A stretch of DNA of 5,798 nucleotides, taken from Candidatus Latescibacteria bacterium 4484_107 (GTDB lineage Bacteria; Latescibacterota; 4484-107). A model generated the notes under the pieces. That model did not search any database. It was given only the letters and a program-made list of their open reading frames with translations, and had not been told where the DNA came from. A program made the position numbers and the translations under genes. This document shows positions 1 through 5,537 of the stretch, piece by piece; position 1 is the stretch's first letter, and each line of letters begins with the position of its first letter. The DNA is taken from assembly GCA_002059205.1 (NCBI GenBank), contig MVCQ01000167.1, forward strand, positions 1-5,798, read 5' to 3'.

Positions 1-185
1 CCCACGTAGTAGATCACCTGTCCTACCAGATCGAAGGGAAGTTCCTCTCCGCGATCCAGCAAAGCAACGAGCCTTTGGTGGGCTGCGTCGCGGGCTGTGT
101 AAAGCATCCCTCTCAGACGCACCTGATCGCCGGAGTGGAGGCTTCGGACGGTGGCTTCGGACAGCGGTGTGGTTAGGTGGAGCAT
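1..185 (-). CDS. Fumarate hydratase class I, beta subunit (N-terminal part, runs off left edge)
   Basis: Reading leftward from the ATG at 185-183, 61 codons are visible before the window ends. They begin MLHLTTPLSEATVRSLHSG and continue with GDQVRLRGMLYTARDAAH, GEELPFDLVGQVIYYVG, the recognisable start of the class I fumarase/tartrate dehydratase beta subunit. In two-subunit class I fumarases this chain corresponds to the C-terminal part of the single-chain enzyme and completes the active site with the cluster-bearing alpha subunit; the reaction is fumarate plus water to (S)-malate. The alpha gene lies upstream on the same strand, but 315 bases and a HicB-like gene separate them instead of the usual direct junction. 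A weak GGGAAG ribosome site precedes the start, overlapping a 12-bp perfect palindrome (GAAGATATCTTC, 187-198). L-tartrate dehydratase beta is the main alternative. The identity is firm; substrate specificity is inferred. Confidence 0.87.
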   Translation of the reverse strand, partial: MLHLTTPLSEATVRSLHSGDQVRLRGMLYTARDAAHQRLVALLDRGEELPFDLVGQVIYYV

Positions 186-209
186 AGAAGATATCTTCCC
201 GGGTCTTTG

Positions 210-431
210 TTAGAATTGCCTATTCACGCAACTTGATAGATCACTGGACGATAACGAGGGGCTACCGGTGGTAAAGGCGGATTCAAGCCACGCTTCCTTT
301 GCCGTCAATACCTCTTGCAGCGCTTTTTCCGGCGTCGGACCAAAAGCAGAGCAATACTTCAAATCGGGGATATCCGCAATAATCCCTTCGTCTTCTTCAC
401 TGTAGAAGATATTGATATGATATTCTTCCAT
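210..431 (-). CDS. HicB-like antitoxin, solitary, with frameshifted C-terminus
   Basis: This 73-residue ORF starts MEEYHINIFYSEEDEG and continues IADIPDLKYCSAFG, TPEKALQEVLTAKEAWLESA, the compact HicB-type antitoxin fold (HicB_lk_antitox). Family members usually end in a motif close to PRYRPVIYQ. Here the open frame instead ends in serine-rich sequence (SPSLSSSDLSSCVNRQF), while APRYRPVIYQVA followed by TGA (226-224) lies in the next frame of the same strand. The gene has therefore suffered an indel around 262-286. AGGA at 441-438 sits 6 nt before the ATG, supporting the start. No HicA-type toxin is visible: the 69-base gap upstream and 24-base gap downstream are too short. It sits between the two fumarase subunit genes. 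Known HicB proteins neutralise the HicA mRNase and often bind DNA; whether this orphan does anything is unknown. It may be a decaying remnant. Confidence 0.75.
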   Translation of the reverse strand: MEEYHINIFYSEEDEGIIADIPDLKYCSAFGPTPEKALQEVLTAKEAWLESAFTTGSPSLSSSDLSSCVNRQF

Positions 432-469
432 TTTTCATCCTGCAGCGGATTGCGGTCTACGGTTTTTTT

Positions 470-502
470 CATTCCGAAATCCGCAATCTGCAATCCGAAA
501 TC
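470..502. repeat. Low-complexity word repeat overlapping the fumarase alpha stop codon
   Basis: The spacer between the fumarase alpha and HicB-like genes holds reiterated near-identical words: CCGAAATC (474-481), CCGCAATC (481-488), TGCAATC (489-495) and CCGAAATC again (495-502). The block runs into the alpha-subunit stop codon (503-501). It looks like the degenerate spacer repeats seen at the other junctions here. No function is evident. Confidence 0.6.
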
Positions 503-1340
503 AAAGCATCACCCGCCCGTGCCTCGCCGCGTGGCATTGCAGATTGACGGCTACAGGAAGGCTGGCGATGTGACAGGGGAACACCTCGATGTGCACGTCC
601 AAGGCGGTAGTGCGTCCTCCCAATCCCTGCGGGCCGATGCCGAGCGCGTTGATTTCCTCCAACAATTGCTCCTCCAAGTCCGCGTAAAAGGGATCGGGAT
701 TTCGTGCTCCGACGGGACGAAAGAGCGCGCGTTTAGCCAGTTCGGCACATTTTTCGAACGTGCCTCCGATGCCCACGCCCACAACCAGCGGAGGACAGGG
801 ATTGCCTCCGGAGCGCCGCACCCGATCCACCACAAACGCCCGGACGCCCTCGATCCCGTCGGCGGGTCGGAGCATGCGGATCTCGCTCATGTTCTCGCTT
901 CCTCCGCCTTTAGGAGCGAACCGAATTTCGATCTGCCCCCCGGGCACGAGATCGTAATGGATGACTGCGGGGGTATTGTCTCCGGTATTCGTCCTGCGGA
1001 GGGGATCGCCCACGATGGACTTACGCAGGTAGCCCTCCTGGTAGCCCTGTCGAACGCCTTCCTGGATCGCTTCCCCGACGTCGCCGTCCACACGCACGTC
1101 TTGTCCGATCCGCACGAAAAAGACCGCAAATCCGGTGTCCTGACAGAGCGGCACCTCGTCTGTGGCTGCGATTTGTGCGTTCTCCACAAGCTGCGACAGG
1201 ATAGATCGCGCTAACTCAGAGGACTCCTCCGGGATCGCCCTTTGCAGCGCCTCCACCACATCGTCACCGAGATGGAGATTGGCATCCACACAAAGCGTTT
1301 TGACAGCCTGTGTAATTGTTGAAACAGCAAGTGTTTTCAT
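501..1340 (-). CDS. Fumarate hydratase class I, alpha subunit (4Fe-4S)
   Basis: A complete 279-residue protein, the normal length for the alpha subunit of two-subunit class I fumarases. It interconverts fumarate and malate in the TCA cycle using an oxygen-sensitive 4Fe-4S cluster. The three cysteines expected as cluster ligands are all present: C66 in PLCQDTG, C182 in GGNPCPPL and C269 in LQCHAARH, matching C105, C224 and C318 of E. coli FumA as I recall them. Other family motifs are the RRTNTGDNTPAVIHYD stretch (about 115-130), APKGGGSENMS (142-152) and the GVGIGGTFEKCAELAKRAL region (188-206). I chose the start at 1340 (MKTLAVSTITQ): the frame is open to 1412, but the extra 24 residues come from spacer repeat words and are not family-like. 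No strong ribosome site precedes it. ftsK ends 75 bases upstream on the same strand, so cotranscription is plausible. L-tartrate dehydratase alpha is a less likely alternative. Confidence 0.95.
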   Translation of the reverse strand: MKTLAVSTITQAVKTLCVDANLHLGDDVVEALQRAIPEESSELARSILSQLVENAQIAATDEVPLCQDTGFAVFFVRIGQDVRVDGDVGEAIQEGVRQGYQEGYLRKSIVGDPLRRTNTGDNTPAVIHYDLVPGGQIEIRFAPKGGGSENMSEIRMLRPADGIEGVRAFVVDRVRRSGGNPCPPLVVGVGIGGTFEKCAELAKRALFRPVGARNPDPFYADLEEQLLEEINALGIGPQGLGGRTTALDVHIEVFPCHIASLPVAVNLQCHAARHGRVML

Positions 1341-1360
1341 AGGGCCGATTTCGCATCGCA

Positions 1361-1420
1361 AAGGCGCAGAGGACGCAGAGAAAAACTCAAAGACAACGGC
1401 TTCACGTTTCACGTTTCACG
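1361..1420. repeat. Low-complexity word repeats between ftsK and fumarase alpha
   Basis: Two short-period repeats fill this spacer. GCAGAG recurs at 1366-1371 and 1375-1380 (period 9) within a GGCGCAGAGGACGCAGAG block. TTCACGT occurs as three tandem copies with a 7-base period at 1401-1420, and the ftsK stop codon (1418-1416) lies inside the last one. On the minus strand these words give a spurious N-terminal extension to the fumarase frame. No function is evident. Confidence 0.6.
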
Positions 1421-3647
1421 AATTATCCATCAGATACCGTTCATCCGCGAGCACTTCACGCGCCTTGCTCCCGTTGGCCGCCCCGACGATGCCGGCGGAT
1501 TCCAGTTGATCCATCAGACGTCCGGCGCGCGCATACCCGATTTTGAGACGGCGCTGGAGGAAGGAGGTGGAGCCCTGCTGGTGGCGTACGACCAATTCGA
1601 GCGCTTCATCGAAGAGTTCGTCCCGGCCTTCGGCATCCTCCAAAGAGAGGTTTTCCCCTTCTTCGTCGAAGATCTCCACCCGCTGCGCCTCGATCCGCTG
1701 TTTTTTAAGAGATTTGACGAGCCGTTCGCTTTCTTCGCTGGAGATATACGCCCCGTGGATGCGGATCGGTGCGGGCACTCCCGGAGGAAGGAAGAGCATG
1801 TCTCCGCGTCCGAGGAGATTTTCGGCGCCGTTGGCGTCTAAGATGGTGCGCGAGTCCACTTTGGAGGCGACCTGGAAGGCGATGCGCGTGGGGAAATTGG
1901 CTTTGATGACTCCGGTGATCACATCCACCGAAGGACGCTGGGTGGCGATGATGATGTGGATGCCCACGGCCCGGGCCATCTGCGCCAAACGAGCCAGGGA
2001 GTCCTCGATGTCTTTGGAGGCGACCATCATCAGATCGGCCAACTCGTCTATGATCACCACGATATAGGACAACGGAGCGGGCAGGGTCACCTGAGGATCG
2101 TCGGCGTCCCTAAGCTCGGAACGCATGACCACGAGGCGGCTGTTGTATTCCTCTATGTTCCGCACGCCCAACTGGGCCATGCTGCGATAGCGTTTTTCCA
2201 TTTCAGCCACGCCCCAGCGGAGGGCCTCGGACGCTTTTTTCGGATCCGTGACCACCGGGGTCATCAGGTGGGGAATGTCGTTGTACATGGACAATTCCAG
2301 CATTTTTGGATCCACCATAATGAAGCGTACGTGCTCGGGCGAAGACCTGAAGAGGATGCTGGAAATCAAGGTGTTAATGCACACCGATTTGCCGCTTCCC
2401 GTGGCCCCGGCGATCAACAGATGCGGCATGGCGGCCAGATCCGCGCAGAAGGGGTCTCCGGCAATGGTTTTCCCCAGGGCAAGTGGAATGTTGGCGGGTG
2501 AATTTACGAATTCCTCGGATTCCAGAATTTCCCGCAGGGAGACGATGGCGGGCTTTGGATTGGGGATCTCGATGCCGACGGCGCCCCGCCCCGGAATCGG
2601 CGCCTGAATCCGGATGCGGCTCGCCCGCATCAGCATCGCCAGATCGTCGGAAAGGCTGACGATGCGGCTGACCTTGATGCCGGGAGCAGGTTCCACCTCA
2701 TACAGCGTGATCACCGGACCGGGCCGCACCTGAATGACTTTGCCCTGCACGCCGAAATCCTCCAGCCGCGCTTCCAAAGTCTCTGCGTTCTGGAGGAGTT
2801 TTTCTTTACTCTGCCGCTCGCCCTTGTCCGATGGGGGGTCGAGCAGAGAAGGGGCGGGCAACCGGTAAAGAATCTCCAGAGGCTGGGTCGGGATCATGGT
2901 CTTCGCCTGAGCGGGCATTTCCTCTTCTTCCTCGTCCGGCTCGATGATTTCCGGTTTATGGAACTCGATCATAGAAGGGGCGGCCACGCTTTCCCGCCGG
3001 ATGGTTGTGACCTCCTCCTGTTTGGCTCCCGCGGGCTCCTTCCGCTTTGGGGGCGATTTTGGCTTTTGCGGCTTGCGTACCGCTTTCTTTCGCCCGAGGG
3101 GGAGCCGTATATTTTTCACTTTTTCAAGAATGGCAAAGATCCAGCCGAAGGATAGGCCCGTAGCCAAAATCAGCACGACCGCTCCCAAAGCCACGACGAG
3201 GATGGCTGCTCCAATACGCCCCAGATAGGGGATGAAAAACTTGAAGGCCAACCCACATCCCATAGTTCCCCCGAGCTTAAAAGCCGTACTGCGATCCCAA
3301 GGGGGCAACGCAGAGGCCGAGCAATAGAGCACCAGCAGTATTAGAATCCCCACTGTTCTGGCGACCAGCCTGCGCATAGCCTCTTTACGTACCCGATTCC
3401 ATCCCCACAGGAACAGCAATACAGGCGTCACCAGAGCGCCATAGCCAAATGCGAAAAAGAGCTTATCAGAGATCTGCGCCCCGATTTTGCCCGCCCAATT
3501 CTGCGCCTGAGCGGCTCCGAGGTCGGAATTCGGATAATCCTCGGACGAATGCGAAACGAGACTGATCGCAACGAGCACGGACAGGGCAATCAAAAGAATG
3601 CCCAGCACTTCGCTGAGCCGACGCTCTGAAACGGAAGATGTGGCCAT
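1416..3647 (-). CDS. ftsK: DNA translocase FtsK/SpoIIIE
   Basis: A complete 743-residue septal DNA translocase that pumps chromosomal DNA toward the dif/terminus region at division. About four membrane segments occupy the N-terminus (roughly 14-33, 64-83, 97-115, 142-170). A Lys/Pro-rich and acidic linker follows (about 180-250; RKPQKPKSPPKRKEP, then DEEEEE). The alpha/beta motor has Walker A GATGSGKS (414-421), VDPKMLEL (445-452) and Walker B VVIIDELADLMM (530-541), followed by IATQRPSVDVITG and FQVASKVDSRTILD. The C-terminal gamma winged helix (about 677-743, with FLQRRLKIGYARAGRLMDQLE) would read polar DNA guide sequences. The frame has a GTG at 3653, but that GTG lies within the AGAGGTG ribosome-binding site at 3657-3651, so the ATG at 3647 (MATSSVSERR) is preferred. 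Length is typical of compact FtsK proteins and nothing is missing. It is the first gene of the leftward unit, behind the promoter at 3826-3798. Confidence 0.97.
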   Translation of the reverse strand: MATSSVSERRLSEVLGILLIALSVLVAISLVSHSSEDYPNSDLGAAQAQNWAGKIGAQISDKLFFAFGYGALVTPVLLFLWGWNRVRKEAMRRLVARTVGILILLVLYCSASALPPWDRSTAFKLGGTMGCGLAFKFFIPYLGRIGAAILVVALGAVVLILATGLSFGWIFAILEKVKNIRLPLGRKKAVRKPQKPKSPPKRKEPAGAKQEEVTTIRRESVAAPSMIEFHKPEIIEPDEEEEEMPAQAKTMIPTQPLEILYRLPAPSLLDPPSDKGERQSKEKLLQNAETLEARLEDFGVQGKVIQVRPGPVITLYEVEPAPGIKVSRIVSLSDDLAMLMRASRIRIQAPIPGRGAVGIEIPNPKPAIVSLREILESEEFVNSPANIPLALGKTIAGDPFCADLAAMPHLLIAGATGSGKSVCINTLISSILFRSSPEHVRFIMVDPKMLELSMYNDIPHLMTPVVTDPKKASEALRWGVAEMEKRYRSMAQLGVRNIEEYNSRLVVMRSELRDADDPQVTLPAPLSYIVVIIDELADLMMVASKDIEDSLARLAQMARAVGIHIIIATQRPSVDVITGVIKANFPTRIAFQVASKVDSRTILDANGAENLLGRGDMLFLPPGVPAPIRIHGAYISSEESERLVKSLKKQRIEAQRVEIFDEEGENLSLEDAEGRDELFDEALELVVRHQQGSTSFLQRRLKIGYARAGRLMDQLESAGIVGAANGSKAREVLADERYLMDNS

Positions 3648-3660
3648 AGACACCTCTTAT

Positions 3661-3698
3661 AAATTGAAAAATGAAAAATGCAAATTGAAAAATGAAAA
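3661..3698. repeat. 17-bp AT-rich direct repeat in the ftsK leader
   Basis: AAATTGAAAAATGAAAA occurs perfectly at 3661-3677 and again at 3682-3698, a 21-base period, with further related words (GAAAACC, GGAAACC) to about 3715. On the ftsK sense strand it is a U-rich leader just upstream of the ribosome site. It resembles the other spacer word repeats in the window. Two copies with a 4-base gap do not make a CRISPR array. Confidence 0.7.
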
Positions 3699-3730
3699 CC
3701 GGAAACCGAAAATTATGATGCACCGATTAC

Positions 3731-3753
3731 CCGCGTCCTTGCGGGGAACGCGG
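3731..3753 (-). other. GC-rich possible hairpin in the ftsK leader
   Basis: CCGCGT (3731-3736) is the exact reverse complement of ACGCGG (3748-3753), and two further C-G pairs form inside if one A is bulged. The element would be transcribed in the ftsK leader from the promoter at 3826-3798. No U-run follows directly on the minus strand, so it is not a standard terminator. It may be only a spacer repeat. Confidence 0.35.
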
Positions 3754-3797
3754 AGGCTTGCCTCTTGCCCCACAAGTGACTTCGCAGTTTGCCATTA

Positions 3798-3826
3798 AAT
3801 ATACAACTTTTATCCCTTCCCGTCAA
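3798..3826 (-). promoter_or_regulatory. Predicted sigma70-type promoter for ftsK
   Basis: On the minus strand TTGACG (3826-3821, 5/6 to TTGACA) is followed after exactly 17 bases by TATATT (3803-3798, 5/6 to TATAAT). The start of transcription would be near 3791, giving a leader of about 145 bases before the ftsK ATG. This is the best promoter match in the window, but it is by eye only. Confidence 0.6.
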
Positions 3827-3846
3827 CCTATAAATAGGGTTTTGAC

Positions 3847-3875
3847 TTGACAAATGTCTTCAATTCTGTTATTTT
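3847..3875 (+). promoter_or_regulatory. Predicted sigma70-type promoter for hrcA-grpE
   Basis: A perfect TTGACA (3847-3852) is followed after 17 bases by TATTTT (3870-3875, 4/6), which carries an upstream TG (3867-3868) as in extended -10 promoters. Transcription would begin near 3882 and give a leader of about 128 bases before hrcA. TACAAT at 3882-3887 is an alternative -10 but has no good -35. No HrcA operator overlaps it. Confidence 0.5.
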
Positions 3876-3912
3876 TACCTGTACAATTTGCTGTGCTTGT
3901 CTCCCTTTTGGA

Positions 3913-3945
3913 GTGGTGAGTTACCTCTGAGAAGACCTCTACCAC
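3913..3945 (+). other. Possible hairpin in the hrcA leader
   Basis: GTGGT (3913-3917) can pair with ACCAC (3941-3945), and GAG (3918-3920) with CTC (3937-3939), leaving T3940 bulged: an 8-bp stem around a 16-base loop. It lies 64 bases before the hrcA start, too far to hide the ribosome site directly. It does not match the CIRCE inverted repeat. It may be chance. Confidence 0.3.
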
Positions 3946-4009
3946 AAAGCCAAAGAGGAACAGCATGTTGCGCGTCTTGATGCCTTCGTAGTTTTAAGGA
4001 GTTTCCATA

Positions 4010-4843
4010 ATGAACGAACCTTCGGAGCGAGATAAAGCGGTCCTGGAATCGTTGATTCACTCGTACATTACCCTGGCCGTCCCGGTGGGATCGCGAACGC
4101 TTTCCAAACGATATCATCTCGGCATCAGTTCCGCTACGATCCGGAATGTCGTAATGGATCTGGAGGAGATGGGCTACGTATCGCAGCCGCACACCTCCGC
4201 GGGGCGGATTCCGACGGACAAGGGGTATCGGTTCTACGTGGATACTTTGATGTCTCAGCAAACGCTGTCCCAAGAAGAGCAGGCGGAAATCGATCAAAAA
4301 GTCGAAGCGGCCATGAAGGAACACCGCACCGAGGATATCCTGGAACCCGAGACTGCGCGCGTGCTCAACGAACGTCTCTCCGGACTGACAATCGAGGAGA
4401 TTCAGCACTCGATGAAGGAGCGCATACAATCCGCTTCGAAGGGCGATCCAAAGCTGCTTCGAATATTCATGGACGAGGCGGACGAGGTGTTTCAGTTTCA
4501 GCATTCGGAGGACCTCCATGTGGGCGGAACATCCCACATGTTCTTCCAGCCGGAATTTCAGGATCGCGAAACCCTGGCGGAATTTATGAGCCTGTTCGAG
4601 GAGCGGGATCCGGTCGCGGTTCTGTTGAGCGAGCGCATCCATCGTCCGGGCATCTACGTCACCATCGGTGCGGAAAACGATCCCGATGCGATGCACGCGT
4701 GCAGTTTGGTGACCGCGCCTTATCGCGTGGGGAACGTGGCGGGTGTGGTGGGCATCGTCGGGCCTACGCGTATGCCGTACCCGAAGATCGCGGCGTTGGT
4801 GGATTATATGGCGAAGTTGGTCGGAGACGTGTTGCAGGATTGA
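4010..4843 (+). CDS. hrcA: Heat-inducible transcription repressor HrcA (internally shortened)
   Basis: This 277-residue protein is clearly HrcA, the repressor that binds CIRCE operators of groE/dnaK operons and depends on GroEL for activity. The N-terminal winged helix (about 1-78) is intact: VPVGSRTLSKRY, SSATIRNVVMDLEEMGY, QPHTSAGRIPTDKGYRFYVD. The C-terminal part is also family-like: LNERLSGLTIEEI, VGGTSHMFFQPEF (171-183), IGAENDPDAMHACSLVTAPY and GPTRMPYPKIAALVDY. However, typical HrcA is about 340 residues; here EDILEPETA (108-116) runs straight into RVLNERLSG (117-125). Against my memory of B. subtilis HrcA, about 66 residues of the central GAF-like domain are absent, with the frame kept. 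The start is supported by AAGGAG (3996-4001) 8 bases before the ATG. grpE follows after 69 bases, as in the common hrcA-grpE-dnaK order. Identity is firm; whether it still folds and represses is uncertain. Confidence 0.95.
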   Translation: MNEPSERDKAVLESLIHSYITLAVPVGSRTLSKRYHLGISSATIRNVVMDLEEMGYVSQPHTSAGRIPTDKGYRFYVDTLMSQQTLSQEEQAEIDQKVEAAMKEHRTEDILEPETARVLNERLSGLTIEEIQHSMKERIQSASKGDPKLLRIFMDEADEVFQFQHSEDLHVGGTSHMFFQPEFQDRETLAEFMSLFEERDPVAVLLSERIHRPGIYVTIGAENDPDAMHACSLVTAPYRVGNVAGVVGIVGPTRMPYPKIAALVDYMAKLVGDVLQD

Positions 4844-4861
4844 GAATTAATTGTACATTAC

Positions 4862-4906
4862 GGAGCAAAAATCGGAAATCCAAAAATGGAGCAAAGGAGC
4901 AAAGGA
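4862..4906 (+). repeat. GGAGCAAA word repeat in the hrcA-grpE spacer
   Basis: GGAGCAAA occurs at 4862-4869 and as two tandem copies at 4888-4903, with ATCGGAAATCC between. The last copy runs into AAAGGA (4901-4906), which sits 6 bases before the grpE ATG and probably serves as its ribosome site. The repeat thus seems to have supplied the translation signal of grpE; this is inference. Confidence 0.6.
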
Positions 4907-4912
4907 AGGTTG

Positions 4913-5537
4913 ATGAAAAAGAAGAAAGCGCAAGAGGGGAAAATAAAGCTGGCGGAGGAGAAGGAAGTGGAGAAGAAGGAGGCGGCGGAGGAGAAGGAAG
5001 TGGAGGAGAAGGAAGTGGAGAAGAAGGAGGCGGCGGAGGAGATACAAGCGGGCTGAAGAAGAGGCAGAGGAGAAGACCGGGGAGGAACAAACCCCATTAG
5101 AGAAAGCGCAGGCTGAAGCGGCTCAATATTATGATCGCTGGATGCGTTTGGCGGCAGAGTTCGACAATTACAAGCGGCGCTCCGCCCGGCAGTTCGCCGA
5201 ACTCGTTCAATCGGCGAACGAACGTTTGGTGACGCAGCTTCTGCCAGTGCTGGACAATTTTGAACGCGCCCTGAATCACGAAGGAGACGATGAGACCCTG
5301 GAGTCCTTTCGGAAGGGCGTTGAGATGATCTTCGGACAATTGCACGACGTATTGAAGGCCGAAGGCCTGAAATCTTTCGATTCCGTGGGCAAGCCCTTCG
5401 ATCCGAATATCCACGATGCGATCATGCAGATGGAGAGCGAGGAACACGAAAGCGGTACGGTGATGGAGGAGGTGCAGAAGGGCTATACATTGGGTGATAA
5501 GGTGTTGAGGCATACGAAGGTGGTGGTGAGTAAATAG
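4913..5537 (+). CDS. grpE: Nucleotide exchange factor GrpE, interrupted by a frameshift near 5050
   Basis: GrpE releases ADP from DnaK. The core is unmistakable: RLAAEFDNYKRRSARQF, LLPVLDNFERALNHE, ESFRKGVEMIFGQL, GKPFDPNIHDAIMQ, GYTLGDKVLRHTKVVVSK, ending at TAG 5535-5537. That frame has no ATG/GTG/TTG between 5052 and M5142, and M5142 has no ribosome site and would cut into the long helix. Starting at ATG 4913, behind AAAGGA, another frame gives MKKKKAQEGKIKLA, two acidic 16-residue repeats and IQAG, then TGA at 5054-5056. This is the usual charged, helical GrpE N-terminus. Removing one G from GGG 5050-5052 joins the halves as EEIQA-AEEEAEEKTGEEQ...YYDRWMRLAAEF, giving about 207 residues, normal for GrpE. 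So this is one gene with a +1-nt indel, real or a sequencing error. Programmed frameshifting is possible but GGC-TGA is not a known slippery site. GrpE is normally important, which favours an error. It is cotranscribed with hrcA. Confidence 0.9.
4955..5050 (+). repeat. 48-bp tandem duplication in the grpE N-terminal coding region
   Basis: Two adjacent 48-base units, 4955-5002 and 5003-5050, are identical over their first 39 bases (4955-4993 and 5003-5041) and diverge in the last nine. In frame they encode EEKEVEKKEAAEEKEV and EEKEVEKKEAAEEIQA, charged helix-forming segments. The plus strand is almost all purine here. The grpE frame break lies at the right-hand end of the second unit. Confidence 0.85.

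Larger units (their letters stand above)
3648..4009. other. Divergent ftsK/hrcA intergenic control region (no gene)
   Basis: These 362 bases separate divergently transcribed ftsK and hrcA and contain no credible coding sequence. From left to right they hold the ftsK ribosome site (3657-3651), an AT-rich direct repeat (3661-3698), a GC-rich possible hairpin (3731-3753), the leftward promoter (3826-3798), the rightward promoter (3847-3875), a possible hrcA leader hairpin (3913-3945) and the hrcA ribosome site AAGGAG (3996-4001). The two -35 boxes are about 20 bases apart. No CIRCE operator (TTAGCACTC-N9-GAGTGCTAA) is present. Confidence 0.75.

Noticed and set aside
432..500. HicA toxin gene upstream of the HicB-like gene
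   Set aside because: The gap is only 69 bases and holds spacer words; no frame there resembles HicA.
315..1214. Long plus-strand open frame opposite the HicB-like and fumarase alpha genes
   Set aside because: It is antisense to two recognisable proteins, has no family motifs, and its start is made of spacer words.
1341..1412. N-terminal extension of the fumarase alpha frame (MKREAVVFEFF...)
   Set aside because: It is translated spacer repeat and is absent from the family; the family-like start is MKTLAVSTITQ at 1340.
1543..2501. Overlapping plus-strand open frames opposite ftsK
   Set aside because: They are antisense to the conserved FtsK motor, are rich in Arg/Ser or His, and match no family that I recognise.
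3661..3698. CRISPR-like direct repeat
   Set aside because: There are only two copies with a 4-base gap, the repeat is low-complexity, and no cas genes are present.
3895..3920. CIRCE-like element near GAGTGGTGAG
   Set aside because: The right half matches 7 of 9 positions, but the bases at the required N9 spacing match the left half at only about 3 of 9.
3875..4696. 273-codon minus-strand open frame opposite hrcA
   Set aside because: It mirrors conserved HrcA coding sequence and shows no independent motifs.
4699..5100. Gly/Glu-rich plus-strand frame and Pro/Ser or Leu-rich minus-strand frames across 4764-5097
   Set aside because: These are other-frame readings of the purine-rich grpE N-terminal duplication and the end of hrcA.
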